From DASPJL01 sp035628645 (GTDB taxonomy: Bacteria > Bacteroidota > Bacteroidia > Cytophagales > Cyclobacteriaceae), in assembly GCA_035628645.1 (NCBI GenBank), contig DASPJL010000044.1, positions 1 to 59,340 of the forward strand: 59,340 bases of DNA. The letters are read 5' to 3'. The position numbers and the translations under genes are program-made. Under the pieces are notes generated by a model, which did not search any database, was not told where the DNA came from, and saw only the letters and a list, made by a program, of their open reading frames with translations. Shown here one piece after another: positions 1 through 7,955 of this stretch. Within the stretch, counting starts at the first letter, position 1. Each line of letters starts with the position of its first letter.

Positions 1-198
1 GAACACCAAATGCAGAGATCACAAAATCAGACAATAGGTCTAAAACCTTGAACCGGAAAGGTGCATCTCTGCATCGGTGATGTGCCAAATAAAATTCTGA
101 AATTTTATTTAATTGTAATACTTGTCAAACTTAAAGGAACCTGAATTTATGGGATGAATGGAATTATTGGAATTAGTGCCAGAGACATCATTCTCTGC
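1..198. other. Noncoding DNA with two inverted repeats
   Basis: I see no gene here. GCAGAGAT at about 12-19 is complementary to ATCTCTGC at about 65-72, leaving a loop of about 45 bases. A perfect 10-bp inverted repeat, AAATAAAATT and AATTTTATTT with a 4-base loop, lies at 87-110 and could be a weak terminator of a gene upstream of the window. From about 135 the sequence is the spacer that also precedes later copies of the palindromic repeat (compare 4970-5034 and 5250-5314). Confidence 0.4.
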
Positions 199-386
199 CG
201 TCATTGCGAGGCACGAAGCAATCTGCCGCGACCTGTCTTCAATAAATTCTCTGTGCCGCCCACTTCTCAAGTTCCCGGTATTGCGAGGTACGAAGCAATC
301 TGTTTCTAACTGGTAAAAACACCTTTCTATTTAAGAGATTTTTGGAACTTCCGGCAGATTGCTTCGCGAAGGGGCTCGCAATGACG
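199..386 (-). repeat. Palindromic repeat element, copy 1
   Basis: First of six copies in the left block. Read on the minus strand it begins with the left arm (CGTCATTGCGAG, then CTTCGCGAAGCAATCTG), then a ~50-base spacer, an inner right arm (CAGATTGCTTCGTACCTCGC), a ~50-base segment, and an outer right arm ending CTCGCAATGACG. Either right arm can pair with the left arm. The strand given here is the direction in which the left arm comes first. Confidence 0.85.
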
Positions 387-454
387 GCGGTTTATTAGGG
401 GGCTCGCAATGACGGAGATTTATTAGGTGACTAGCAATGACGGAGATTTAATTT
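371..454. repeat. Three tandem 28-bp copies of the element end
   Basis: The terminal segment of copy 1 (GGGGCTCGCAATGACG plus GCGGTTTATTAG) is followed directly by two further 28-bp copies at 399-426 and 427-454, the last more diverged. This is a local tandem expansion of the element's left-arm end and fills the gap between copies 1 and 2. Confidence 0.75.
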
Positions 455-460
455 CTTTGC

Positions 461-748
461 CGTCATTGCGAGGCACGAAGCAATCTGTCGCGACCTGCTT
501 TCGATAAATTCTCTGTGCCTCCCATTAATGAGGTTCTGAGAATTGCGAGGTACGAAGCAATCCTTTGGATTATTGTCTTGAACTGTGATGGGTGTGTTTT
601 ATATGATGGGCATGATGTTGCTATATATTATGCCTCTCCTGATATGAGTAATATCGCCATTTTTCATTTCGAAGAAAGCCTCTATTTAAAATATTTTTGC
701 AACTTCAAGCAGATTGCTTCGCGAAAGGGTTCGCAATGCGCAATGACG
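461..748 (-). repeat. Palindromic repeat element, copy 2, with internal insertion
   Basis: The arms at 461-500, 542-562 and 710-748 match copy 1, but the segment between the inner right arm and the left arm is about 100 bases longer. Roughly 563-680 has no counterpart in the other copies. The left arm also carries a small internal duplication (GCAATGCGCAATG, 733-745). A short open frame crosses the copy, but it only follows the repeat and is not considered a gene. Confidence 0.8.
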
Positions 749-759
749 GCGGTTTATTA

Positions 760-963
760 AGGGGTTGTCTGAACCTGAATTTATGAAATGAGTGGAATTT
801 TTGAAATTGGCGCTAAAGTGGCTGACTTTTTCTTGTTCTTCCCACAAGTTCCCCTTCGGGGATGACAGTAGCAGAGGTGGTCTCTTTTTCAGGATGACAG
901 TAGCGGAGGGTTTCTTCTGCGGGGATGACGGTGGGTGATGTGGTCTTGCTAAATGATGGGAAT
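760..963. repeat. Spacer plus a second short repeat family (GATGACAGTAGC)
   Basis: From 765 to about 820 the sequence is the same spacer that precedes copies 1, 4 and 5. Then come three degenerate copies of a different motif: GGGGATGACAGTAGCAGAGG near 858-878, AGGATGACAGTAGCGGAGGG near 891-910 and GGGGATGACGGTGGGTGATG near 921-940. The first is preceded by a CCCC-TT-CGGGG mini-hairpin at 851-861. No gene is supported here. Confidence 0.55.
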
Positions 964-1929
964 TCACCTTTCGCTTTCGATCTTTTCCTTGAGGCTTTCC
1001 GGGGCAAGTACTTTTAGTTTTTTGCCATAACTTAGGATGACGCTTGTTAATTCAAAATTGGGTATGAGTTTGAGTTCAATCCTGAATTCAACTTCATTGT
1101 CCAGAAGAATTTTCTGGGAATGGTGGATAGATTGGGTCTTTAAATAGGGGGCATATTCGGGACGGAAAGATAAAACGATTTGTTCTATGGGGCCGGTGGC
1201 AACCGTGACACCTAGTATGTTTTCAAAGTATTCAGAAGGCTCTTCCAAGGGATTCTCTTTATAATAGAGGAGCGCTGGCTCAAGTTTTATAATACGGTCC
1301 AGGGCAAAGGTTCGTAACTCCTCCAATTCTTCATGGAGACAAAGAAGATACCAGCGATTCCTGTATTCCTTTAGGTAATAGGGATGAACAAGGTAATCAG
1401 ACGGCTGGTCACTATTGAACTTCTGATACTTGATTTTAAGGGGTTGTTTTGCTCTTATATAATTGATCAAAGGGTCTATAAATTCCTCGCCTTTATAATA
1501 AGGCGCTTTTTCGAAATCGATGATTGAGGAAGTATCATACTGTCTGGTGACTTGTGAACCTACCCTAAGCAGCTTATCCACTACAGATTCAAATTCTTTG
1601 AAAGCGCTTTTATATTTTAAAAAGGATAGGGAGTTTGCCAGGATCTTAAACTCTGCTTTGGTAAGAGGAACATTTTCGATTGAATAATCAGGGTCAGTAT
1701 AATAGTATCCTTTATTCCGGTTACAAAATTCTATAGGAGCAAAAAAGCCTAGGTTTCCATCGTACTTCATAAGCTCCACATCGTAAGATATTGTCCTTAC
1801 GGAAACCACGATATCGTATTTTTCGAGTTCATCCAAGATCTCCTGCCGTGTCCAGTATTTTTTTCGTCTGCTTGAAAGACATTTATTGATGATTCTAAAT
1901 CTTGTAAACTGGTTTTTACTTGTTGACAT
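964..1929 (-). CDS. WYL-domain transcriptional regulator
   Basis: 321 residues. An N-terminal winged-helix region (about 8-55) is followed by a linker and a WYL ligand-sensing domain. The family-defining core is visible: HPYYLKEYRNRWYL at 182-195, with the W-Y-L triplet at 193-195, and RTFALDRI at 206-213. A C-terminal extension of about 80 residues follows, as is usual for WYL regulators. The family binds DNA and senses nucleotide-like or other small ligands; its target here is unknown. It stands alone, divergent from the gene at 2367, so the 437-bp gap between them is the obvious place for its operator. WYL proteins sometimes control defence loci, but no such genes lie nearby. The ATG start gives a normal family length. 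Confidence 0.85.
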   Translation of the reverse strand: MSTSKNQFTRFRIINKCLSSRRKKYWTRQEILDELEKYDIVVSVRTISYDVELMKYDGNLGFFAPIEFCNRNKGYYYTDPDYSIENVPLTKAEFKILANSLSFLKYKSAFKEFESVVDKLLRVGSQVTRQYDTSSIIDFEKAPYYKGEEFIDPLINYIRAKQPLKIKYQKFNSDQPSDYLVHPYYLKEYRNRWYLLCLHEELEELRTFALDRIIKLEPALLYYKENPLEEPSEYFENILGVTVATGPIEQIVLSFRPEYAPYLKTQSIHHSQKILLDNEVEFRIELKLIPNFELTSVILSYGKKLKVLAPESLKEKIESER

Positions 1930-2366
1930 GTTAATTGGAAATTAAAATTAATGGCTATTTTTAAAATTATACTTTTCTAATACTTAATTGCATCGCGACC
2001 AAAGAGGAACCGAGACAGTACCGTAACAGTACCGAGAGAGAACCAAGGGAAAGCCCTCTTATAAAAAATAACTATTCTGGCCCCTCTAATCATCCCGTTC
2101 AGCAGTTACCTCTCCTTGAAATGAAAATGGGCGACACGCCTGGAAAGAGCAGCAATGTTAATTTCGTTTGTTTTATTTCCCCTAAAGGTACCTTCTAGTC
2201 ACGCCTTTAGCCAGTTGCCGCAACATTTTAAAATGCCCTCCATCATGTAATTACAAAAAAAATAAAAAAAAATTAATAAAAAAATAATGGTTGCAATCTC
2301 CTTGCAACCGCCCCGGTTAATTTTGAATTGTAATTAATTTTTAACTAAAACAATAATTTAAAAATC
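1930..2366. promoter_or_regulatory. Divergent intergenic region with direct and inverted repeats
   Basis: 437 bp between divergent genes, with no supported gene. Near 2012-2034 the nonamer ACAGTACCG occurs twice, 14 bases apart. At 2289-2309 a perfect inverted repeat GGTTGCAA-N5-TTGCAACC precedes a TAATTTTG box (2318-2325) that matches the Bacteroidota -7 consensus TAnnTTTG. I found no good -33 TTG at the usual spacing. An A-rich tract at 2255-2287 lies just upstream. The arrangement suggests the inverted repeat is an operator for the gene at 2367; that is inference. Confidence 0.45.
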
Positions 2367-3164
2367 ATGAAAAAACAAATTTCATTACTCAAAGTTCAAG
2401 CAACGCTTGATGGTGTTACCTTTTACCAGAGAAAGGGTGTAAATCTTGTAAGAATGGCCAGCGGGCCTAGCAAAGATCAGATTCTAACTTCTCCAAGCTT
2501 TGAAAAGCTGAGAAAGAATATGTCGGAATTTGGTGCGGGAATGAAGCCCATCAAGGCTTTTTATAAGGGACTGAAAAAGAATGATCGTGTGGCGATTGGC
2601 AGCAAATTGTCCCTGAAACTTGCCAAAATCTTCAGGTCCATAATTAGCAGGTATCCGGGTGAACGTGGGCAAAGACCTCTTCAAATCTCTATGCACAAGG
2701 CCTTGCTGGCAGGAGTTGATCTAAAGGATAATTTACTATTGGACGATGTGTTTTCTGCTCCTTTTTCTTTATCAGCAAATGCTACAAGAAATGAAGTTAC
2801 ACTTACGGTTGCGCCTTTTGTAATTGGTAATCATGTAGAAAGGCCAACGGATGCCACCCATTTTCAACTGGTAAATTATGCGCTTGCGCTGTCCGATTAT
2901 GCTTTTAGCAATGAAGATAAATCGTATAATCCGGTCAATTTGCCTTTTAATGGAAAGTACGCGAGGGCCGTTTCTGATTTCATTGCGCTTGATGATGCAT
3001 TAAGCCCGAACATCTCCGTGGTAGCAACCCTCCCCGAAATTGCCGCATTGAATGATACTACTTCGCTATTAAGTTTGGTAGGTATCCGATTCTATGAAAA
3101 AATAGAGGAGAATTACTATGCTACTCCTACCAATGCAGCGATGAGTATTGCTGAAGTGTTTTAA
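2367..3164 (+). CDS. Uncharacterised Bacteroidota protein
   Basis: 265 residues, no signal peptide or membrane segment. The N-terminal half (DGVTFYQRKG, a GPSKDQILTSPSFEKLRKN stretch at about 33-51, then SEFGAG) resembles a family of uncharacterised proteins I recall from Bacteroidota genomes that carry a TDPxFxRTRxNxxEFG-type motif followed by a basic region. The C-terminal half looks beta-rich. I know no function for it. It is monocistronic: a promoter box lies upstream and a strong terminator follows at 3209. Start is the ATG at 2367, 41 bases after the -7-like box. Confidence 0.75.
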   Translation: MKKQISLLKVQATLDGVTFYQRKGVNLVRMASGPSKDQILTSPSFEKLRKNMSEFGAGMKPIKAFYKGLKKNDRVAIGSKLSLKLAKIFRSIISRYPGERGQRPLQISMHKALLAGVDLKDNLLLDDVFSAPFSLSANATRNEVTLTVAPFVIGNHVERPTDATHFQLVNYALALSDYAFSNEDKSYNPVNLPFNGKYARAVSDFIALDDALSPNISVVATLPEIAALNDTTSLLSLVGIRFYEKIEENYYATPTNAAMSIAEVF

Positions 3165-3208
3165 GAAACCTATAAGTTTTTTAACGACATACTTATGCCA
3201 TAATTTAA

Positions 3209-3241
3209 AAAGCCTCCTGGTATTCAGGAGGGCTTTTTTTG
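3209..3241 (+). terminator. Rho-independent terminator
   Basis: AGCCTCCTG-GTATT-CAGGAGGGCT forms a near-perfect stem and is followed by a run of seven T. It ends the transcript of the gene at 2367-3164. Confidence 0.85.
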
Positions 3242-3388
3242 CTAAGAGAAATAATCTGCCATTTCTTAAAATACAAAGCGATTACTCAGCAAAGGAGGTC
3301 GCAATACGATGTAAATAAAGTGGCAACATTTAAAATTATCTTAAAATCAAAAGCTGACAGAGATTGCTGAAAGCTTAAAGCTAAAATC

Positions 3389-4573
3389 ATGAAAAAAAAC
3401 AAATACGCGCTCGTCCTCTCCGGAGGCGGATTTAAAGGTGCCTTTCAGGCTGGCGCCATAAAGTATATGCAAGAAAACTGGCAAGTCATTACAGGCGAAA
3501 CCACACCCATGAAATTTGATATCGTCGCCGGTGTGTCTGTCGGTTCCCTCAATGGGGCGCTGGTCGCTATGGATAAACCGGACGTGATGGTCGATCTCTG
3601 GAACCGGGTTGGCGAGAATATAGAAGAGATCTATACGTCGGATTTTATAGATACCAAAGCCAAGGGTGACAAGCTAAAGGTGAAGGTGGATATGAAAAAA
3701 CTTAAACAGAAGTTTCTGCCGGAGTTCGATCCTGAGCTGGGGTTCTGGGAAATAGTGGGGGCTATACTAAGTAAAGAAAAGCAGGAAAAACTGATCGGGC
3801 AAATACTGGGCAAAATGGGAGAGCAGGTAAAAAAGAACCTCTCCGGCTTTAAAGCAATTGCAGACAATAAACCTTTACACAAGCTGCTCACCCAATACCT
3901 GGATTTGCAGAAGATACCTGACGGCACGACCTTCCTGTGCGGATCGGTGTCGCTTACCAATGGCGGATATTATTGCCATGTACACACCGACTTTAACGAT
4001 AACCGCGAATTTGTAAAGGCTGTTCTCGCTTCCACGGTAATGCCTATCGTGTGGGAACCGGTGGAAAGCGTAACCAGCAAATACGATAAGGCGACTTACC
4101 TCGTGGATGGCGGATTAAGGAACGTATCTCCTCTAAGTGATGTGATTGACCTGATCCATGCCGATAAAGAGGATGCGTCTTACAGGATCTTCATTATCAA
4201 CTGCAATGCAGGAAAGGTAGAACTGCGGCAGCATCCTGAAAAAATGAACATAGCAGAAATTGCGCTAAGGTCCATCAATGACATTGCCCTTACGGAAATC
4301 TTCAACAACGATTTGTCGGATTTTGTGCGGATCAATGACCTGATGAAGCAGACCCTTGAGCAGAACATTGACGTGGATTTGAAAAACTATAATTATTACA
4401 AGGGCGAAAGAACCGATGATTCCCTCAAGTACTTCGATTCCTGTATTATCCAACCCGACTTGTCTGCCCTTGGCGATACCCTGGTAGCACATCCGGCCCT
4501 CATTGAGAAAAGAATGAAACATGGCTGGGAGAAGGCGAAGGGGGCGTTTGCAAGTGTTGAATGCCAGATATAA
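3389..4573 (+). CDS. Patatin-like phospholipase
   Basis: 394 residues with the complete patatin signature: oxyanion loop SGGGFKG at 11-17, nucleophile elbow GVSVG at 48-52 (Ser50), and the catalytic Asp in DGG at 240-242. The family comprises Ser-Asp dyad lipid acyl hydrolases acting on phospholipids. There is no signal peptide or beta-barrel extension, so it is probably cytoplasmic. An insertion of about 100 residues rich in Lys and Glu sits between the nucleophile and the Asp. It has its own terminator and no nucleotide-sensor or cyclase neighbour. Base composition looks more GC-rich than the polysaccharide island. The substrate cannot be told from sequence. Confidence 0.9.
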   Translation: MKKNKYALVLSGGGFKGAFQAGAIKYMQENWQVITGETTPMKFDIVAGVSVGSLNGALVAMDKPDVMVDLWNRVGENIEEIYTSDFIDTKAKGDKLKVKVDMKKLKQKFLPEFDPELGFWEIVGAILSKEKQEKLIGQILGKMGEQVKKNLSGFKAIADNKPLHKLLTQYLDLQKIPDGTTFLCGSVSLTNGGYYCHVHTDFNDNREFVKAVLASTVMPIVWEPVESVTSKYDKATYLVDGGLRNVSPLSDVIDLIHADKEDASYRIFIINCNAGKVELRQHPEKMNIAEIALRSINDIALTEIFNNDLSDFVRINDLMKQTLEQNIDVDLKNYNYYKGERTDDSLKYFDSCIIQPDLSALGDTLVAHPALIEKRMKHGWEKAKGAFASVECQI

Positions 4574-4644
4574 AATGTTGAATGTTAAATGTTGAATGTT
4601 GAATTAAGCGCCAACCAGCGCTGTTGCAAAATCGTAATTTTAAA

Positions 4645-4674
4645 GGGGTCTGCTTTTTGGCAGGCCTTTTTTTT
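4645..4674 (+). terminator. Rho-independent terminator
   Basis: GGTCTGC-tttt-GGCAGGCC stem (one G-T pair) followed by about eight T, 72 bases after the patatin stop codon. Between them, at 4573-4604, is a short ATGTTGAATGTTAAAT-type filler repeat. Confidence 0.75.
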
Positions 4675-4688
4675 GTCGATTTTTTTTT

Positions 4689-4756
4689 CTGAATTGGGAG
4701 GAATGGGATTAAGGGATTTTAGGATTATGTTAAAAATGGACTTCGTAATTTCTTGT
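4689..4756. repeat. Spacer repeat type B (first copy)
   Basis: TCTGAATTGGGAGGAATGGG followed by ATTAAGGGATTTTAGGATTA. A close copy lies at 5525-5569 before element copy 6. Copies 1, 4 and 5 are preceded by a different spacer, so the block is a mosaic of at least two spacer types. Confidence 0.6.
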
Positions 4757-4944
4757 CGTCATTGCGAGGCACGAAGCAATCTGCCGCGATCTGCCATCGA
4801 TAAATTCTCTGTGCCGCCCATTAATCAAGTTCCGACTATTGCGAGGTACGAAGCAATCTGTATCTAACTGGTAAAAACACCTTTCTATTTAAGAGATTCC
4901 TGGGACTTCTGACAGATTGCTTCGCGAAGGGGCTCGCAATGACG
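4757..4944 (-). repeat. Palindromic repeat element, copy 3
   Basis: Complete copy: outer right arm at 4757-4785, inner right arm near 4839-4860, left arm near 4913-4944. It starts a four-unit tandem array (copies 3-6) with a period of 278-280 bp including the spacers. Confidence 0.85.
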
Positions 4945-5034
4945 GCGGTTTATTAGGTGGTTTTGTCAGAACTTGAATTTGTGGAATGAGTGGAATTTTT
5001 TGGAATTAGTGCCAGAGACATCATCATTCTCTGC

Positions 5035-5221
5035 CGTCATTGCGAGGCACGAAGCAATCTGCCACGACCTGCCTTCGAAAAATTCTCGATGCCGCCCATT
5101 AGTCAAGTTCCTAGGATTGCTAGGTACGAAGCAATCTGTTTCAAACTGGTAAAAACACCTTTTTATTTAAAATATTTTTGGAACTTCAGACAAATTGCTT
5201 CGCGAAGGGCCCGCAATGACG
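5035..5221 (-). repeat. Palindromic repeat element, copy 4
   Basis: Complete copy, 280 bp before copy 5 and very similar to it; the preceding spacer (TGGAATGAGTGGAATTTTTT and following) is also shared. The inner arm has a single change (ATTGCTAGG for ATTGCGAGG) and the left arm has lost one base. Confidence 0.85.
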
Positions 5222-5314
5222 GATATTTATTAAGCTTTTGCTTTGTCTGAACCTAAATTTATGGAATGAGTGGAATTTTTTGGAATTAGTGCCAGAGACA
5301 TCATCATTCTCTGC

Positions 5315-5503
5315 CGTCATTGCGAGGCACGAAGCAATCTGCCGCGACCTGCCTTCGAAAAATTCTCGATGCCGCCCATTAGTCAAGTTCCCAGGATTGC
5401 GAGGTACGAAGCAATCTGTTTCTAACTGGTAAAAACACCTTTCTATTTAAAAGATTTTTGGGACTTCCGGCAGATTGCTTCGCGAAGGGGGCTCGCAATG
5501 ACG
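5315..5503 (-). repeat. Palindromic repeat element, copy 5
   Basis: Complete copy with all three arms well preserved; the best left-block representative of the consensus. Confidence 0.85.
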
Positions 5504-5593
5504 GCGGTTTATAAGGCGATTTCGTCTGAATTGGGATGGATGAGGATTAAGGGATTTAAGGATTAAGTTGGAAGAGACATCATCATTCTTTGC

Positions 5594-5788
5594 CGTCATT
5601 GCGAGGCACGAAGCAATCTGCCACGACCTGCCTTCGAAAAATTCTCGATGCCGCCCATTATTCAAGTTCCCGGTATTGCGAGGTACGAAGCAATCTGTTG
5701 GGTTTCTGCGACTATTTTTTTACTTTTTCTATCTAAGAGATTCCTGGGACTTCAGGCAGATTGCTTCGCGAAGGGGCTCGCAATGACG
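5594..5788 (-). repeat. Palindromic repeat element, copy 6
   Basis: Last copy of the left block, preceded by the type B spacer at 5525-5569. The arms are intact, but the segment between inner right arm and left arm (about 5700-5755) differs from copies 3-5. The polysaccharide island begins about 180 bp downstream. Confidence 0.85.
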
Positions 5789-5966
5789 GCCAGTTTCTGC
5801 TATTGAAGTGGCGCAAATAAAACCATTTGCCGTTTGTTCAACTATCTCTGTGTTTACACCTAAGCAGCAGAAATTATTAATATTTTTTTGAAAAAACTTA
5901 CTCCATATAATAAAATTAATATTCAAAGACATCTCCTTTATTTATAATATTGCATTTTTTCTAATA
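5789..5966 (+). promoter_or_regulatory. Probable promoter region of the polysaccharide island
   Basis: 178 bp with no gene. TAATATTG at 5945-5952 matches the Bacteroidota -7 box TAnnTTTG in seven of eight positions and lies 14 bases before the ATG at 5967. I do not see a convincing -33 TTG. Assignment is tentative. Confidence 0.3.
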
Positions 5967-7118
5967 ATGCACAATTCTCGTTTTTATTTTAAAAACCTCG
6001 ATGCCCTAAGGACTTTAGCTGCCTTGTCGGTTTTTTTAAGGCATAGTCCCATTAATAATCTAATGCATTCTATTCCTGGCGTATCGGTAGTATGGGCGGG
6101 CCTTAGTTCTGGGGATCTGGGAGTTCAATTTTTCTTTATTCTAAGTGGATTTTTAATCACTTTTTTAATCTTACTAGAAGAACAGAATCAAAATAATTTT
6201 AACATAAAGAACTTTTATATAAGGAGGATATTAAGGATATGGCCATTATACTATGGCGTAGTATTGCTAGGGTTGTTTGTAATTCCCGTTGTAATTAATA
6301 AGCAGCCTGATATTTTTAGTAACTTTCTTTACCTTAGTTTTCTATCAAACTTTGAACATATATATGCGGATCAATTGATGATGAAATCTCCAATGTACTT
6401 AACAATATCATGGAGTGTGTCAATTGAAGAACAATTTTATTTACTTTGGCCTTTGATATTTATAATTTTCAAAGGAGCAAACCGATTTAGAATCATTCTT
6501 TTTTTATTGCTTTTTTCGTTAGCATTCCGGTTCGGTTCATACTTTTTGGAATCCTGGCCATTTGTTTATTATCATACTATTTCAAATACTTGGTATTTAG
6601 CATTAGGTGGCATTGCAGCTTATTTGGTATTTAATAGGTCCTTGGTAAAAACCGCCTTTGAAAAAGTTCCAGTCAAGCTAACATTGATTGTATATATATT
6701 GACTGTTGTGATTGTTTTTGGAAGATCATTTTTTTATAAAAATTTTATTTTTAGAGAAGCTTCCTATATATTACTAGCCCTTTGTTTTATTTATATAATT
6801 CTAGAGCAGTGTTTTGCTAAAAAACATTTTATAGAATTCCATAAGTTTAAAGTTCTATCGCTTTTTGGTAAATATACTTATGGACTTTATATGCTTCATC
6901 CATTAGGATTAAAAGCCACTGAAATTGTTTTTAGCAAATTTGGGTATAAATACGGGGTTGATCATGTGATTGGTCAGTTTTTTGTGGCCTTAGTGTTTTC
7001 AATTGGCTTTGCCTTATTGAGTTATTATTTAGTAGAAATTAGGTTTCTAAAATTGAAAGATAAGTTTCAAAAAGTAAAAACAAACGCAAGAGAAAATATT
7101 ATCATTCCTGTTCCTTAA
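5967..7118 (+). CDS. Acyltransferase family 3 (OafA/YrhL-like) membrane protein
   Basis: 383 residues, about ten hydrophobic segments. Family features: N-terminal LDALRTLAALSVFLRHS (His26 as the likely catalytic residue), FFILSGFLITFLIL, FYIRRILRIWPLYY, and WSVSIEEQFYLLWPL. These integral membrane enzymes transfer O-acetyl or other acyl groups to surface sugars. It is clearly paralogous to the protein at 17974 (same LDALRT, FYIRR and WSV.IEEQFYL.WPL blocks). A 231-bp gap separates it from cysC, so it may be transcribed separately from the main run. It probably decorates the polysaccharide made by the downstream genes; the acyl group and acceptor are unknown. Confidence 0.88.
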   Translation: MHNSRFYFKNLDALRTLAALSVFLRHSPINNLMHSIPGVSVVWAGLSSGDLGVQFFFILSGFLITFLILLEEQNQNNFNIKNFYIRRILRIWPLYYGVVLLGLFVIPVVINKQPDIFSNFLYLSFLSNFEHIYADQLMMKSPMYLTISWSVSIEEQFYLLWPLIFIIFKGANRFRIILFLLLFSLAFRFGSYFLESWPFVYYHTISNTWYLALGGIAAYLVFNRSLVKTAFEKVPVKLTLIVYILTVVIVFGRSFFYKNFIFREASYILLALCFIYIILEQCFAKKHFIEFHKFKVLSLFGKYTYGLYMLHPLGLKATEIVFSKFGYKYGVDHVIGQFFVALVFSIGFALLSYYLVEIRFLKLKDKFQKVKTNARENIIIPVP

Positions 7119-7349
7119 ATATTTTGTATAGAATTTCTCGTTTTTTTTTCTATTAATGATATTAAATTTAACTAATACTATACATTTCTATCCTTTCAAT
7201 GCATCTCCCCAAAGACTGTGATTTATATATTATTGTTAAACGACCAAATATTACAGTAAAAGAAATTTATAAAAGGTAAATCAAAACCGGTTATATTAAA
7301 TAATTTTTTTTGATCATTTTTGCAACCTGATTAACCAGACTATAATTGA
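7119..7349 (+). other. Intergenic region before the cysC run
   Basis: 231 bp, very AT-rich. A box reading CATTTTTG near 7314-7321 is one base from the -7 consensus TAnnTTTG and is suitably placed for the long gene run beginning at 7350. No hairpin terminator is evident after the preceding gene. Confidence 0.3.
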
Positions 7350-7946
7350 ATGAATTCAAATGTTTTACCTCAAGCATATAAAATTACCAAAGCGGATAGA
7401 TTAAAGTTTTATAATCAAAAACCTATGGTAATTTGGTTTACCGGTCTTTCAGGGTCGGGGAAATCTACTATTGCTAATCTTCTTGAGCAGAAACTGTATA
7501 ATGACGGCTGTAAGACATATGTGCTGGACGGAGACAATATCAGAAATGGCCTTAATAAGGATTTAACCTTTTCTAGCGAGGATCGAAAGGAAAACATAAG
7601 ACGTATCGGCGAAGTGTCAAAGCTTATGGTAGATGCAGGACTGATTGTCATATCTGCTTTTATATCTCCCTTTGAATCGGATAGGATAATGGTAAGGGAC
7701 TTGTTTGAGGAGGGGGAATTTCTTGAAGTATTTATTGATTGTCCTTTGGATGTATGTGAAACCAGGGATGTAAAGGGATTGTATCAAAAGGCAAGAAAAG
7801 GGTTAATCAAAGATTTTACAGGAATTGACTCCCCTTTTGAAACGCCTGAAAATCCTGAAATAACGATACATTCAGCTCAACAATCTGTTACGGAATCTGT
7901 CAGTTCGCTATATAATTTTCTGCTTCCCAGGGTTAAATCTTTTTAA
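7350..7946 (+). CDS. cysC: Adenylylsulfate kinase (APS kinase)
   Basis: 198 residues, the normal size for a single-domain APS kinase. It has the P-loop GLSGSGKST at 32-40, LDGDNIRNGL at 59-68 (APS-binding region) and RKENIRRIGEVSKL, all diagnostic. The reaction is ATP plus adenylylsulfate to give 3'-phosphoadenylylsulfate (PAPS), the sulfate donor for sulfotransferases. It heads a tight run with cysQ (9-bp gap) and, three genes later, a sulfotransferase. No ATP sulfurylase (cysDN or sat) or PAPS reductase lies in the window. The context therefore points to polysaccharide sulfation rather than assimilation. Confidence 0.95.
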   Translation: MNSNVLPQAYKITKADRLKFYNQKPMVIWFTGLSGSGKSTIANLLEQKLYNDGCKTYVLDGDNIRNGLNKDLTFSSEDRKENIRRIGEVSKLMVDAGLIVISAFISPFESDRIMVRDLFEEGEFLEVFIDCPLDVCETRDVKGLYQKARKGLIKDFTGIDSPFETPENPEITIHSAQQSVTESVSSLYNFLLPRVKSF

Positions 7947-7955
7947 GAAATTAAT

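Noticed and set aside
964..1929. WYL regulator as marker of a defence island
   Set aside because: No restriction, BREX, CBASS or toxin genes are present nearby; WYL regulators have many other roles.
3389..4573. Patatin-like phospholipase as a CBASS or other anti-phage effector
   Set aside because: No cyclase, TIR, nucleotide sensor or other defence partner is adjacent; it is flanked by its own upstream gap and terminator and by repeats.
199..5788. Insertion sequence or REP element with its own RAYT transposase
   Set aside because: No transposase or Y1 HUH nuclease gene is present in the window; a trans-acting enzyme elsewhere cannot be excluded.
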